A DNA stretch of 49,544 bases from Rhodospirillales bacterium (GTDB taxonomy: Bacteria; Pseudomonadota; Alphaproteobacteria; Micavibrionales; Micavibrionaceae), in NCBI GenBank assembly GCA_020638335.1, contig JACKIT010000009.1, positions 1 through 49,544 of the forward strand, given 5' to 3'. The position numbers and the translations under genes are program-made. The notes under the pieces were generated by a model. It made no database searches and had not been told where the DNA came from. It worked only from the letters and a program-made list of their open reading frames with translations. Below, piece by piece: positions 15,853-23,926 of the stretch (position 1 is the first letter of the stretch; each line of letters starts with the position of its first letter).

Positions 15853-16679
15853 GCAACACAGATATTGAAATTTCTCCACTTGGCCTTGGCACGGTGAAAT
15901 TTGGCCGTAATCAGGGCGTGAAATATCCGTACGGATTTGAGATTCCCGGTGAGGCAGCACTGGCGGATTTGCTGGCGCTAGCCAAAGATCTGGAGATTAA
16001 TATGCTGGATACCGCGCCGGCCTACGGCACGAGCGAAGAGCGGCTGGGGCGTCTGCTGGCCGGGCAGCGTGAGGATTGGGTGATTGTCGGCAAGGCGGGA
16101 GAGGAATTTGAGAATGGCCAATCCGTTTACAATTTCACTCCTGAACATTTTGAAATGAGTCTGGAGCGCAGCCTCAAGCGCCTAAATACCGATTATATCG
16201 ATGTGTTGATGGTGCATTCGGATGGCAATGATGTGGAGAATTTATCCGATGATCTGATTGCCAAGATGCAGGACTTTAAGGCGCGTGGGCTGGTGCGCGC
16301 GGTTGGCGCATCGACCAAAACGGTTGAAGGCGGCATTCGCGCGCTGGAGCATATGGATGTGGTGATGGCATGTTATAACGCAGATTATACGGATGAAAAG
16401 CCAGTGCTCGATTACGCAGCGGAACATAACAAAGGTGTCTTGCTTAAAAAAGTTTTGGGGAGCGGACATTTCATAAATATGTCATCCCGAACGCCACAGG
16501 TGGAGGGATCTCATTCCGCATCTGGAGATCTCTCGTCGCAAGCTCCTCGAGATGACATCTATAATGCCTTTGAATTTGCCTTTGGTCATCCCGGCACCAG
16601 CGGCGTTATTATGGGCACGATTAATCCGGCGCATTTGCGCGCAAACGTGGCAGCGGTTAATCGTGTTTTGGCGGGGTGA
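15834..16679 (+). CDS. Aldo/keto reductase carrying an in-frame palindromic insertion
   Basis: NADPH-type (alpha/beta)8 reductase of 281 residues starting at GTG 15834 (GAGG 7 bases upstream), inside the end of the oxidoreductase gene. Family features: LGLGTVKFGRNQGVKYP, DTAPAYGTSEERLG (Asp and Tyr of the catalytic tetrad), VGKAG (Lys), LMVHSDG (His), and a C-terminal GVIMGTINPAHLRAN cofactor segment. Residues ~216-242 (16479-16558) come from a palindromic DNA element, with no frameshift; they fall late in the barrel, after KKVLGSGH, and the normal sequence resumes with NAFEFAFGHPG. Activity may survive if this lies on a surface loop. The 3' end overlaps the CNNM gene by 23 bases. Confidence 0.82.
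   Translation: MDRRRLGNTDIEISPLGLGTVKFGRNQGVKYPYGFEIPGEAALADLLALAKDLEINMLDTAPAYGTSEERLGRLLAGQREDWVIVGKAGEEFENGQSVYNFTPEHFEMSLERSLKRLNTDYIDVLMVHSDGNDVENLSDDLIAKMQDFKARGLVRAVGASTKTVEGGIRALEHMDVVMACYNADYTDEKPVLDYAAEHNKGVLLKKVLGSGHFINMSSRTPQVEGSHSASGDLSSQAPRDDIYNAFEFAFGHPGTSGVIMGTINPAHLRANVAAVNRVLAG
16479..16558. repeat. Palindromic element inserted inside the aldo/keto reductase gene
   Basis: ATGTCATCccGA at the left is mirrored by TCgaGATGACAT at the right (80 bases). Inner GGGATCTC and GAGATCTC also pair, giving a long imperfect hairpin. The encoded peptide begins MSSRTPQVEG and ends SSQAPRDDI, out of character with the reductase. It belongs to the same style as the half-element at 14653-14680. 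Confidence 0.8.
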
Positions 16680-17925
16680 CGCGGATTTTAGTGATCTGGT
16701 GACGCTGGCGTTTGACGATGTCAAAGCGGAAGTTGTGGAAGATAAAGCTTTGACCAACTTCGGGGATCATCTGCGCTTCATGCAGGACCAGCCCGGCCAG
16801 TGTTGAGTATGACTCATCCGGCAGGCCCCATTCGTATTCCCGATTGAGATCGCGGATGGTGACTGTCCCATCGACCATGTATTGCCCATTGGCCAGCCTG
16901 CGCACTCCGGCGACACTGACATCATGCTCGTCATCGATTTCGCCGACAATTTCCTCAAGAATGTCTTCAAGCGTCACGATGCCCATCATGGCACCATATT
17001 CATCAACCACAACTGCGAAGTGTTCGCAGCGCTCGCGAAAGGCCTGAAGCTGTTCATAGAGATTGGTGGTTTCAGGGACAAAACGCGGCTCCATCATAAT
17101 GTTTTCCAATGTGATTGATTCCACGCTGCCGTGGCGTTCATGCATTTCACACAGGAGCAACTTGACATGGATGATACCAATAATGTTGTCGGTATTGTCC
17201 TTCCAGACCGGCAGGCGGCTATATGGGCTGTCGAGAACCTCTTTGATGATCACGTCCATAGGTTGGTCAGCATCAATCATGGTGACATTTTTACGGTGAG
17301 TCATAATGTCTTCAAGATCGACATCGGCCAGATCGAGGATCGAGCGCAACATAGCGCGCTGTTCCTGTGTTTCCTGCTCTGGGCCCTGATGCATCTCAAT
17401 CGCACCGCGTAAAAGTTCCAGATGCGATCCAGCGGTAACCTTGGAAATGTCGATCCCAAACAGGCGCAGTACATTGCGCACAATCCAGGTGACCGTTTCC
17501 GTGACCGGCGCGAAAATCAGGATAACCACACGGATAACCGGCGCAATGCGCATCGACATGCCCTCCGCATGATGGAGGGCATAGGTTTTGGGCAAGACCT
17601 CAGCAAAGATCAGCACCAGCATGGTCATGATCAGCGTTGCATAGACAACGCCGGTTTCGCCAAAAATCTTGATCAAGACGCTGGTGGCCAATGCAGAAGC
17701 AAGAATGTTGACCATGTTGTTGCCAAGCAGAAGCGCCCCGATCATGCGGTCTTTTTGATCCCGGATTTTATTGACCAGCGCGGCGCGAGCATCACCATCA
17801 CTTTCCTTGCTGAGCAGTCGCACTCTTGAAGCTGCGGTCAGAGCGGTTTCTGAGCCAGAAAAAAACGCTGAAAGCAACATCAAAATGATGATTGCGACTA
17901 CAGAGAGGAGAATGCCGACTTCCAT
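16657..17925 (-). CDS. CNNM/CBS/CorC_HlyC-domain membrane protein (hemolysin family)
   Basis: 422 residues with the full domain order: an N-terminal CNNM membrane domain with about four helices (SGSETALTAAS and GALLLGNNMVNILASA are family hallmarks), two CBS motifs (~200-330, including FAVVVDEYGAMMGIVTLEDILEEIVGEI), and a C-terminal CorC_HlyC transporter-associated domain (GTVTIRDLNREYEWGLP). Such proteins are linked to Mg2+/Co2+ efflux; the old hemolysin label is historical. It is the last gene of an aroK-aroB-CNNM run, overlapping aroB by 28 bases, a typical alphaproteobacterial order. Confidence 0.9.
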   Translation of the reverse strand: MEVGILLSVVAIIILMLLSAFFSGSETALTAASRVRLLSKESDGDARAALVNKIRDQKDRMIGALLLGNNMVNILASALATSVLIKIFGETGVVYATLIMTMLVLIFAEVLPKTYALHHAEGMSMRIAPVIRVVILIFAPVTETVTWIVRNVLRLFGIDISKVTAGSHLELLRGAIEMHQGPEQETQEQRAMLRSILDLADVDLEDIMTHRKNVTMIDADQPMDVIIKEVLDSPYSRLPVWKDNTDNIIGIIHVKLLLCEMHERHGSVESITLENIMMEPRFVPETTNLYEQLQAFRERCEHFAVVVDEYGAMMGIVTLEDILEEIVGEIDDEHDVSVAGVRRLANGQYMVDGTVTIRDLNREYEWGLPDESYSTLAGLVLHEAQMIPEVGQSFIFHNFRFDIVKRQRHQITKIRVTPPKHD

Positions 17926-19070
17926 CGTTCTTTAATACCTTTCTGTGTGGTCTTGGTCTCTCCGCCGAGAGATTCGCGCAAGACATCACGCACTAAATCC
18001 GACGCAACATCGTCACTTAAAAACGCCTCGCCGATGCCGCTAACTAAAACGAAAGTCAGCTTGCCGTTCTTAATTTTCTTGTCATGGCCCATGGCAGCGA
18101 CCAGTGCATCAACACTGGTGTTTAAATCTTCAATCGCAGCAGCGCGCGTTGGCAGCCCCATGGCGGAGAGATGCTGTTCGACACGTTCAACATCGGCCTG
18201 TGAACACATCCCCATCCGATAAGACAGGTCAAAAGCCATCACAATCCCTATTGAGACGGCTTCACCGTGCAGAAGCGTACCATTGTAACCAGCTTCAGAT
18301 TCTAAAGCATGACCGAAGGTGTGGCCCAAATTGAGTAAAGCACGGCGTCCGTGCTCTAACTCATCGGCTTGCACTACTCTGGCTTTGGCTTTGCAGCTTG
18401 CTTCGAGAACATGGGAGACAGCATCCTGATCAAGATTGCAAACGCGCGTTCCATTCGTCTCTAACCAGGTGAAAAATCCTGCATCTTCAATAAGGCCGTA
18501 TTTAACAACCTCTGCATACCCGGACAGCAACTCACGGCGCGGTAAAGTTTCAAGCGTTTCAATATCGGCGATTACGGCGGTGGGCTGGTAAAATGAGCCG
18601 ACCAGATTTTTGCCTTGGGCAGTATTAATGCCGGTTTTACCGCCAACGGAGCTATCAACCTGTGAAAGAAGTGTTGTGGGGACCTGCACATAGGGTACGC
18701 CGCGCATGACGATGGAAGCGCAAAAGCCTGTGAGATCGCCAATTACGCCGCCGCCAATGGCCAATACCAACGAATCACGATTGATGCCGCCAGCGAGCAT
18801 CCAGGTGCAAACCTCCTGGGCATGTTTGAAAGATTTAGTTTTTTCGCCAGCGGGCAAAACCTTAAGGTCACAGATTCCCGCGCCGCTGTCAGCGATGAGA
18901 CTGCGCACACGCGCCGCATAAGGCTCAACATTTTTATCGGTAACGATAAAGACATTACGGCCCTCAAGGTTCTGAGGAATAAAATCTCCTATTCTGAACA
19001 GCAGCGAATGGCCAATGAAAATATCATAGGCTCTTGCATCCAGATTGATCGTAACGATTTTTGTTTCCAT
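17898..19070 (-). CDS. aroB: 3-dehydroquinate synthase
   Basis: Second step of the shikimate pathway, converting DAHP to 3-dehydroquinate with NAD+ and a divalent metal. 390 residues, with GGGVIGDLTGFCASIVMRGVPYVQVPTTLLSQVDSSVGGKTGIN as the active-site core (split here only by family convention), metal ligands in SGYAEVVKYGLIED and NLGHTFGHALE, and LLHGEAVSIGIV. It lies 24 bases after aroK, so the two pathway enzymes are probably co-transcribed. The C-terminal tail is slightly long and overlaps the next gene. Confidence 0.95.
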   Translation of the reverse strand: METKIVTINLDARAYDIFIGHSLLFRIGDFIPQNLEGRNVFIVTDKNVEPYAARVRSLIADSGAGICDLKVLPAGEKTKSFKHAQEVCTWMLAGGINRDSLVLAIGGGVIGDLTGFCASIVMRGVPYVQVPTTLLSQVDSSVGGKTGINTAQGKNLVGSFYQPTAVIADIETLETLPRRELLSGYAEVVKYGLIEDAGFFTWLETNGTRVCNLDQDAVSHVLEASCKAKARVVQADELEHGRRALLNLGHTFGHALESEAGYNGTLLHGEAVSIGIVMAFDLSYRMGMCSQADVERVEQHLSAMGLPTRAAAIEDLNTSVDALVAAMGHDKKIKNGKLTFVLVSGIGEAFLSDDVASDLVRDVLRESLGGETKTTQKGIKERWKSAFSSL

Positions 19071-19094
19071 GCCTTCTTCGCGTATAAAACAGCC

Positions 19095-19664
19095 TCAAAC
19101 CTTACCGATATTCAGATATTCATACAATGCTTTTATCAACGCTTCATGAGCCTGTTGCTGGCTCCCGGCATTCATTTTAAAATGAATGTGAGACTGCGCA
19201 TAGAGCGGATGGCGGTCTTGCATCAAGCTTTTCAGTTTTTTCTCGGGATTATCCGTTTGTAACAATGGACGCGTTTGCGACTTTTGTACGCGCTCCCACA
19301 GCGTTTCAAAATCCGCGTCCAGCCAAATCATGATACTGCCCTTTTTTAAAACTTCGAGCGTTTTGGGATTGATCAGTGCGCCGCCGCCTGTGGCTATTAT
19401 GCATGGGCCGCGCTGCAGTAATTCAATGATCGTATTGTGCTCGGCGCCTCTGAATTTTTTTTCACCGAAATTCTTGAATATATCAGCAACGCTTTGGCCT
19501 GCCTTGTCTTCAATCACTTTATCGGAATCGTAAATCTTTAGCCCTAAGATTTCAGCAAGTTCTCGGCCAACGTGGCTTTTGCCTGCTCCCATCATGCCGA
19601 CCAATGCTACGGGCTTTGTGAGACTTGAAAGAATGCCAGACTTTAAATTTTCCTCAACAGCCAA
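19095..19664 (-). CDS. aroK: Shikimate kinase
   Basis: Phosphorylates shikimate at the 3-hydroxyl. 189 residues, with Walker A GMMGAGKS (residues ~23-30), the substrate Asp in YDSDKVIED, FRGAEHNTI, ATGGGAL (the GGG shikimate loop) and a lid RPLLQTDNPEKKL. The start is TTG 19664 with GAGGGG about 9 bases upstream; a ~15-residue leader precedes the kinase fold, as in other alphaproteobacterial AroK proteins. First gene of the aroK-aroB-CNNM group, divergent from a small membrane-protein gene. Confidence 0.93.
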   Translation of the reverse strand: MAVEENLKSGILSSLTKPVALVGMMGAGKSHVGRELAEILGLKIYDSDKVIEDKAGQSVADIFKNFGEKKFRGAEHNTIIELLQRGPCIIATGGGALINPKTLEVLKKGSIMIWLDADFETLWERVQKSQTRPLLQTDNPEKKLKSLMQDRHPLYAQSHIHFKMNAGSQQQAHEALIKALYEYLNIGKV

Positions 19665-19759
19665 CGTCTATGTCCCCTCTTTATTTTTTGCATTGCAACG
19701 CCCCGAGTAAGCCCTTATTGTCGTTCTAAATTTCAACATTAACGGAGAAATCCCAAACG

Positions 19760-19894
19760 ATGTCAAAATTTTTACTCTCACTTGGCGTTTTATTCGCTTT
19801 GCTTATTTTCGGGGGATTCGTTTTTTTGGCTTTTGTACCTGTAAATATCGAACAGGGACCAGTCGTCATTGAAGTTCCAGCTACCGGATTATAG
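19760..19894 (+). CDS. Small single-helix membrane protein (44 aa)
   Basis: ATG 19760 to TAG 19892-19894. The 44 residues are one strongly hydrophobic helix (residues ~4-27: FLLSLGVLFALLIFGGFVFL) and a short polar tail with VPVNIEQGPVVIEVP. GGAG lies about 12 bases upstream. It sits between aroK (divergent) and xerD, separated from xerD by 323 bases. The sharp hydrophobic-then-amphipathic layout looks selected rather than random. Function unknown. Confidence 0.55.
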   Translation: MSKFLLSLGVLFALLIFGGFVFLAFVPVNIEQGPVVIEVPATGL

Positions 19895-20217
19895 TGTTTT
19901 TGTACCATAAAATACCTTTATTAGTGATAGTTATGTTAATATTAGTCACCGCATTGACAAAACAGAAATAATTTATGAAAATGCTTGACGCTCAAGCTAC
20001 TTATGTATTATGTAATGCCTAACTTCTAAGCTCCATTTTAATGTGGGTATGCCTTAAAAAAGCTGCTATGAAGTTTTACAAAATACGGATGTGAAGGTTG
20101 AATTTAAGAAAAAACCGGATCGTTGTGTGAGGCCTCTAGAGGCACGTACTGTGTGGGATAAAGATGTTCTTGATGCCTACCAAGGCTTTAAGACTATAGA
20201 ATTAAAGGAGAAATATT
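19895..20217 (+). other. 323-base gap before xerD, no confident gene
   Basis: The first half is AT-rich and includes TTGACA (19954-19959) and a second TTGACG (~19984) that could serve as -35 boxes, followed by TATGTATTATGTAAT. The second half has a 12-base palindrome GCCTCTAGAGGC (~20130-20141) and a weak GTG-started frame at 20091 that runs into xerD. The xerD ribosome site AAAGGAG ends about 8 bases before the gene. Confidence 0.5.
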
Positions 20218-21210
20218 ATGGCACGTCCAGGCCGTCCAGCAATGCCCAAACCAAACCTCCACCCTTCTGTGGATGCATTTTTAGATATGTTAACGACGGA
20301 GCGCGGCGCAGCGCTTAACACCCGTCAAGCTTACTGGCGTGACCTCGCTGATGTTAGCTTATATTTGCGTAACAGCAAAAACAGCGACATTGACAGAGCC
20401 ACAACCGATCAACTGAAAGCGTATCTTAAAGATCTAAGTGAGAAAACGCACATTAAAGGCGCAAACAAATCCAAGATCGCTGTGCGCACCGTAGCACGGC
20501 GCTTGTCGGCTCTGCGTCAATTCTACCGCTTTATGGTGTCCGAAGGGACGCGCAGCGATGATCCGACTTCAACAATCGAGAGTCCTAAACAGGGGCGTAC
20601 TTTGCCGAAGACACTCAGCGAAGCTGAGGTGACACAGTTGATTACAACTGCGGCTGAGCCTGGCACTCCGGAGAGTGTTCGTCTGGTTTGCCTGCTGGAG
20701 ATGCTTTATGCTACAGGCCTGCGTGTTTCCGAACTTGTCGGCTTGCCAATGTCGGCAATTGGCGAAGACAGTGAGTTTTTGACTGTCGCCGGGAAAGCCG
20801 GGCGCGAGCGCATGGTGCCTTTGTCCGATCCTGCACAGGAAGCGCTGAAAAATTACATGGATACACGCAAGCGTTTCATTGGATCAGAAGGTCAAGCTAA
20901 TCAGGAACAGTGGTTATTCCCGTCACGCACATCTGACAGCGGTCACCTGACCCGTCAGCGTTTTGCACAGCTTTTGAAAGATCTGGCGCGCAATGCTGAA
21001 GTTGATGAAGACCGTGTTAGCCCGCACATTTTGCGTCACGCTTTTGCGACGCACCTGCTGAGCCGCGGTGCTGACTTGCGCAGTGTGCAGAAAATGCTGG
21101 GGCATGCGGATATTGCGACTACTCAGATTTACACGCATATTATCGGCGAAAACCTTAAAAAGACCGTCAAAGACAAGCATCCTTTGTCGAAAAAAGCCGG
21201 CGCGAAGTAA
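20218..21210 (+). CDS. xerD: Tyrosine recombinase XerD
   Basis: Site-specific recombinase that resolves chromosome dimers at dif with XerC and FtsK. 330 residues: an N-terminal SAM-like core-binding domain (~15-110) and a catalytic domain with Arg169 (ATGLRVSE), Lys193 (GKAGRER), His270/Arg273 (HILRHAFATHLL), His296 (LGHADIATTQIYTH) and Tyr305. All catalytic residues are present. The ribosome site AAAGGAG fixes ATG 20218. The following gene is accA, the usual alphaproteobacterial neighbour, which argues for housekeeping XerD over a phage integrase. About 30 residues longer than E. coli XerD, mostly at the N-terminus and one internal loop. Confidence 0.92.
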   Translation: MARPGRPAMPKPNLHPSVDAFLDMLTTERGAALNTRQAYWRDLADVSLYLRNSKNSDIDRATTDQLKAYLKDLSEKTHIKGANKSKIAVRTVARRLSALRQFYRFMVSEGTRSDDPTSTIESPKQGRTLPKTLSEAEVTQLITTAAEPGTPESVRLVCLLEMLYATGLRVSELVGLPMSAIGEDSEFLTVAGKAGRERMVPLSDPAQEALKNYMDTRKRFIGSEGQANQEQWLFPSRTSDSGHLTRQRFAQLLKDLARNAEVDEDRVSPHILRHAFATHLLSRGADLRSVQKMLGHADIATTQIYTHIIGENLKKTVKDKHPLSKKAGAK

Positions 21211-21231
21211 GAAATTTCCAACCAAATTTCC

Positions 21232-21286
21232 ATCAGGCGACCGATGTTCACTGAACACTCTTCATTGAACTTGGGCGCCTGATTTG
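21232..21286 (+). terminator. Possible terminator hairpin after xerD
   Basis: ATCAGGCG (21232-21239) pairs with CGCCTGAT (21276-21283) over a long loop and is followed by a short TTTG. The weak T-run keeps confidence low. Confidence 0.4.
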
Positions 21287-21351
21287 CTATCAAGTCCTAC
21301 AATAATGAAATGAGCGCATCATCACGTGCGCACCAAACATGGAATACTCAT

Positions 21352-22314
21352 ATGAGTCAGCTTGAATTTGAAAAACCCATTTTGGAACTCGAAGCAAAAA
21401 TTGCAGAATTACGCAATGTCAGCAGCGATAGCGCAGTAAATATCGCCGATGAAATCAAGCGGATGCAGGATAAATCCTCGAAGTTGCTTCAGCAGGCCTA
21501 TGCCAGGCTTAATCCGGCGCAAAAAGTGCAAGTTGCCCGACACCAAAACCGTCCGCATTTTAAGGACTATATCAATGCGTTGATTACGGATTTTACGCCA
21601 CTGGCCGGCGATCGTAACTTTGCCGATGATCATGCCCTGATAGGAGGACTGGGGCGTTTTCAGGGGCGGCCTTGCGTGATTTTGGGACAGGAAAAAGGCC
21701 ATGATACCGAAAGCCGTATTTATCACAATTTTGGCATGGCGCGCCCGGAAGGCTATCGTAAAGCCCAGCGCCTTATGGCCATGGCTTCACAATTCCAGCT
21801 TCCTGTTTTGACCTTCATTGACACGGCGGGCGCATATCCGGGTATGGGAGCGGAGGAACGCGGTCAATCCGAGGCGATTGCCAAGTCGATTGAATCATGC
21901 TTGCGCACCGATGTGCCGATCATATCTGTGGTGATTGGTGAAGGTGGTTCCGGCGGCGCGGTGGCAATTGCCGTGGCAGACAAAATTTACATGCTGGAAC
22001 ATTCTATTTATTCCGTTATTTCGCCGGAAGGGTGTGCCTCTATCCTTTGGCGGAGCGGTGATTATGCTCAAGAAGCGGCCAGTGCACTCAAACTTACGGC
22101 GCAAGATTTGTATGAGCTGAAGCTGATTGACGCTATTATCGCAGAACCGCTAGGCGGCGCACATCGGCATCATGAAGAAACGATGGCCAGCGTTGGACGG
22201 CAACTGCAAAAAGGCTTGAAAGAGCTTACACCATGGGATGGTGCCGAACTGATCAAAGCCAGACGCCAGAAATTCCTCGCATTCGGGCGTGAATCCTTAT
22301 ATTCCAGCTTTTAA
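21352..22314 (+). CDS. accA: Acetyl-CoA carboxylase carboxyltransferase subunit alpha
   Basis: With AccD forms the carboxyltransferase that makes malonyl-CoA for fatty acid synthesis. From ATG 21352 it has 320 residues and opens MSQLEFEKPILELEAKI, the standard AccA N-terminus; the in-frame ATG at 21310 would add 14 non-family residues. Crotonase-fold features include FIDTAGAYPGMGAEERGQSEAIA, GEGGSGGAVAIAVADK and SPEGCASILWR, the oxyanion and CoA-binding loops. It is followed convergently by a ribbon-helix-helix gene, with a perfect palindrome AGGCGCTATAGCGCCT (22331-22346) at the junction. Confidence 0.95.
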   Translation: MSQLEFEKPILELEAKIAELRNVSSDSAVNIADEIKRMQDKSSKLLQQAYARLNPAQKVQVARHQNRPHFKDYINALITDFTPLAGDRNFADDHALIGGLGRFQGRPCVILGQEKGHDTESRIYHNFGMARPEGYRKAQRLMAMASQFQLPVLTFIDTAGAYPGMGAEERGQSEAIAKSIESCLRTDVPIISVVIGEGGSGGAVAIAVADKIYMLEHSIYSVISPEGCASILWRSGDYAQEAASALKLTAQDLYELKLIDAIIAEPLGGAHRHHEETMASVGRQLQKGLKELTPWDGAELIKARRQKFLAFGRESLYSSF

Positions 22315-22336
22315 TTTTGCGAATCCCTACAAGGCG

Positions 22337-22801
22337 CTATAGCGCCTGCCCCATGTGGCGGCTATCCTTGTCAGGCATTTTATTCGTTTCAAGCTGTATT
22401 CTTTCATAATCGATATTTTCGCCTCCCTGCCTCATGGCATTCGCTGCGGGTTTGATTATGATTTTTGCACGCATTTTCATATGTTCAAAATCGCCATGTC
22501 CAGCACGACTATGCCCATCTTCCGTGGAAGATGCGCGAAAATAGAGCATCAGAAACACCCGAATTGCCGCAGTTAATGAAGTATTTTGATTTTTGCGAGC
22601 GTTAATTAAACTGCAAATATCGTGCATGGTGCATTTTTCACGTTTTGAAATTTCTTTAAGCGCCATCCACATTTCCGGCTCCAGACGTACGGATGTACGC
22701 CGTCCTGCTACTGTGATATTGCGGCTCAACAACGTGCTTTTAGCCTCACTGTTGAGCGTACGTTCTTCCGTAACGTTTGATCTAACAAAAGAGCTTTGCA
22801 T
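22337..22801 (-). CDS. Ribbon-helix-helix domain protein
   Basis: 154 residues from ATG 22801, set by GGGGGG 7 bases upstream. The middle (~residues 28-95) matches the RHH_4-type family: ITVAGRRTSVRLEPEMWMALKEISKREKCTMHD, a gap, then LTAAIRVFLMLYFR. Such proteins bind DNA as dimers with a beta ribbon. The C-terminal ~55 residues are polar and unrecognised. The upstream gap holds inverted repeats that could be its operator. It follows bolA on the same strand. Confidence 0.75.
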   Translation of the reverse strand: MQSSFVRSNVTEERTLNSEAKSTLLSRNITVAGRRTSVRLEPEMWMALKEISKREKCTMHDICSLINARKNQNTSLTAAIRVFLMLYFRASSTEDGHSRAGHGDFEHMKMRAKIIIKPAANAMRQGGENIDYERIQLETNKMPDKDSRHMGQAL

Positions 22802-22829
22802 AAATATACCCCCCATATTTTCAAATTGC

Positions 22830-22882
22830 ATTACGTCATGTAATACACCCTATGGTATATATCAACACAACCTTTAGGTGTA
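22830..22882 (-). promoter_or_regulatory. Cluster of inverted repeats upstream of the ribbon-helix-helix gene
   Basis: ATTAC-5-GTAAT (22830-22844) is a perfect inverted repeat. Two ACC-N4-GGT boxes follow, at 22847-22856 and 22870-22879, each preceded or followed by TACA/TGTA. Ribbon-helix-helix repressors often bind paired short palindromes near their own promoter, so autoregulation is plausible but not shown. Confidence 0.4.
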
Positions 22883-22904
22883 AATATATTTTTTGCTATT
22901 TTAT

Positions 22905-23165
22905 TCAAGGGGTGGATAACTTTAGGGATAGCGCGTGTAATCCAGCTTTAAAAGCTTTGTCTAATATAATCATCGTTATTCTGTGACACTCTATTCTGGA
23001 CAAACCTTTATAGGCCTCAGACACAATTATGAGTTTATAGTGTGTTTGGCCTGAGCCATTATCACCAGCATGGCCAGCGTGTTTATGGCTTTCGTTGATT
23101 AACTCCATATGGGTGGGGTGTAAATTTTCTTCGACAAGACTCTTGATCAATTCATCCATATGCAT
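22905..23165 (-). CDS. bolA: BolA family protein
   Basis: 86 residues with the BolA core: MELINESHKHAGH, HYKLIIVSEAYKGLSRIECHR (the F/Y-K-G-x-S-x-v-xRH helix region) and GLHALSLKL. BolA proteins partner with monothiol glutaredoxins to bind Fe-S clusters and affect cell shape and stress responses. The His in the [2Fe-2S]-binding loop and the invariant RH-like pair (CHRI) are present. Divergent from the J-domain gene, an arrangement seen widely in alphaproteobacteria. ATG at 23165 or two codons later. Confidence 0.9.
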   Translation of the reverse strand: MHMDELIKSLVEENLHPTHMELINESHKHAGHAGDNGSGQTHYKLIIVSEAYKGLSRIECHRITMIILDKAFKAGLHALSLKLSTP

Positions 23166-23258
23166 AACTTAATCCTATATGTCCTTTCATGGCGCTTTGT
23201 GAAGAAATTCTGTATCATGGTTATATAGGGTTAACATTTACATTATTGATAGCGTTTA

Positions 23259-23864
23259 ATGCCAAAAATTTCTTTACGTCCCAAGTCGCCTGAATTTCAG
23301 GACCATCAAGCTCAAACGCATCATCATGGCTGTGATATGCCTGGGTGCCGAGAGGAAGGCGATTTCCGTGCCCCCAAAGACCGGTCTTTATCGACGCATT
23401 ACTGGTTTTGTCAGGATCATATCCGCGAATACAACAAAGCGTGGAATTTCTTTGAGGGCATGGTGGCCAGTGAGGTTGAGGAACACATGATCAATAGCCT
23501 GTATGGCGATCGGCCCACTTGGCAATACGGGGTTAACGGCGATGCGCAAGAGGCTTTATATCGTAAAGCCCGGCAAACGTATAATGGTAACAACGAATTG
23601 CCGCCGCGCGGCAAAAACCGTGCGCGCGAAGAGATGCCCAGCGCCCTCACCCCGGAATATGAAGCTTTGGCGATTATGGGGTTAGAGCCGCCAGTCACAC
23701 TTGCGGTGATTAAGGCGCGCTATAAGGTGCTGGCGAAAAAACACCATCCGGATTTGAATAAAGGCTGCACTAAATCGGAAGAGCTTCTCAAACAAATCAA
23801 TATGGCCTATACCATTCTTAAACTCGCCTATGAGAAATACGAAGATTTGCCAAATAGAGGGTGA
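23259..23864 (+). CDS. J-domain protein of the bolA-cobS region
   Basis: 201 residues. An N-terminal segment has a CDMPGC pair and further Cys/His around HYWFCQDHIREYN, which may bind a metal. The C-terminal 65 residues are a J-domain with ALAIMGLEPPVTLAVIKARYKVLAKKHHPDLNKG, where HPD, the DnaK-stimulating motif, is intact, followed by LLKQINMAYTIL. Probably a specialised DnaK co-chaperone. It usually stands beside bolA and before cobS, and here ccdAB intervenes before cobS. Confidence 0.85.
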   Translation: MPKISLRPKSPEFQDHQAQTHHHGCDMPGCREEGDFRAPKDRSLSTHYWFCQDHIREYNKAWNFFEGMVASEVEEHMINSLYGDRPTWQYGVNGDAQEALYRKARQTYNGNNELPPRGKNRAREEMPSALTPEYEALAIMGLEPPVTLAVIKARYKVLAKKHHPDLNKGCTKSEELLKQINMAYTILKLAYEKYEDLPNRG

Positions 23865-23891
23865 CTTTATGCACATCAAGTATGCACATAA

Positions 23892-23920
23892 TTGACCCGC
23901 ATGCTTAATATTGGTATACT
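23892..23920 (+). promoter_or_regulatory. Near-consensus sigma-70 promoter for ccdAB
   Basis: TTGACC (23892-23897), exactly 17 bases, then TATACT (23915-23920). The ccdA ATG is at 23927, only 6 bases after the -10 box, so transcription should begin at or near the start codon and the message may be leaderless. Confidence 0.75.
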
Positions 23921-23926
23921 GAGTCT

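Noticed and set aside
20091..20318. Possible small gene before xerD, GTG start
   Set aside because: It overlaps the xerD start by about 100 bases, ends in reading-frame noise within xerD, and has no clear ribosome site. The first ~40 codons look somewhat protein-like, so I leave this only as a weak possibility.
22331..22346. Perfect palindrome AGGCGCTATAGCGCCT as a terminator of accA
   Set aside because: It has no T-run and overlaps the end of the convergent ribbon-helix-helix gene; it could be a binding site, but there is no support.
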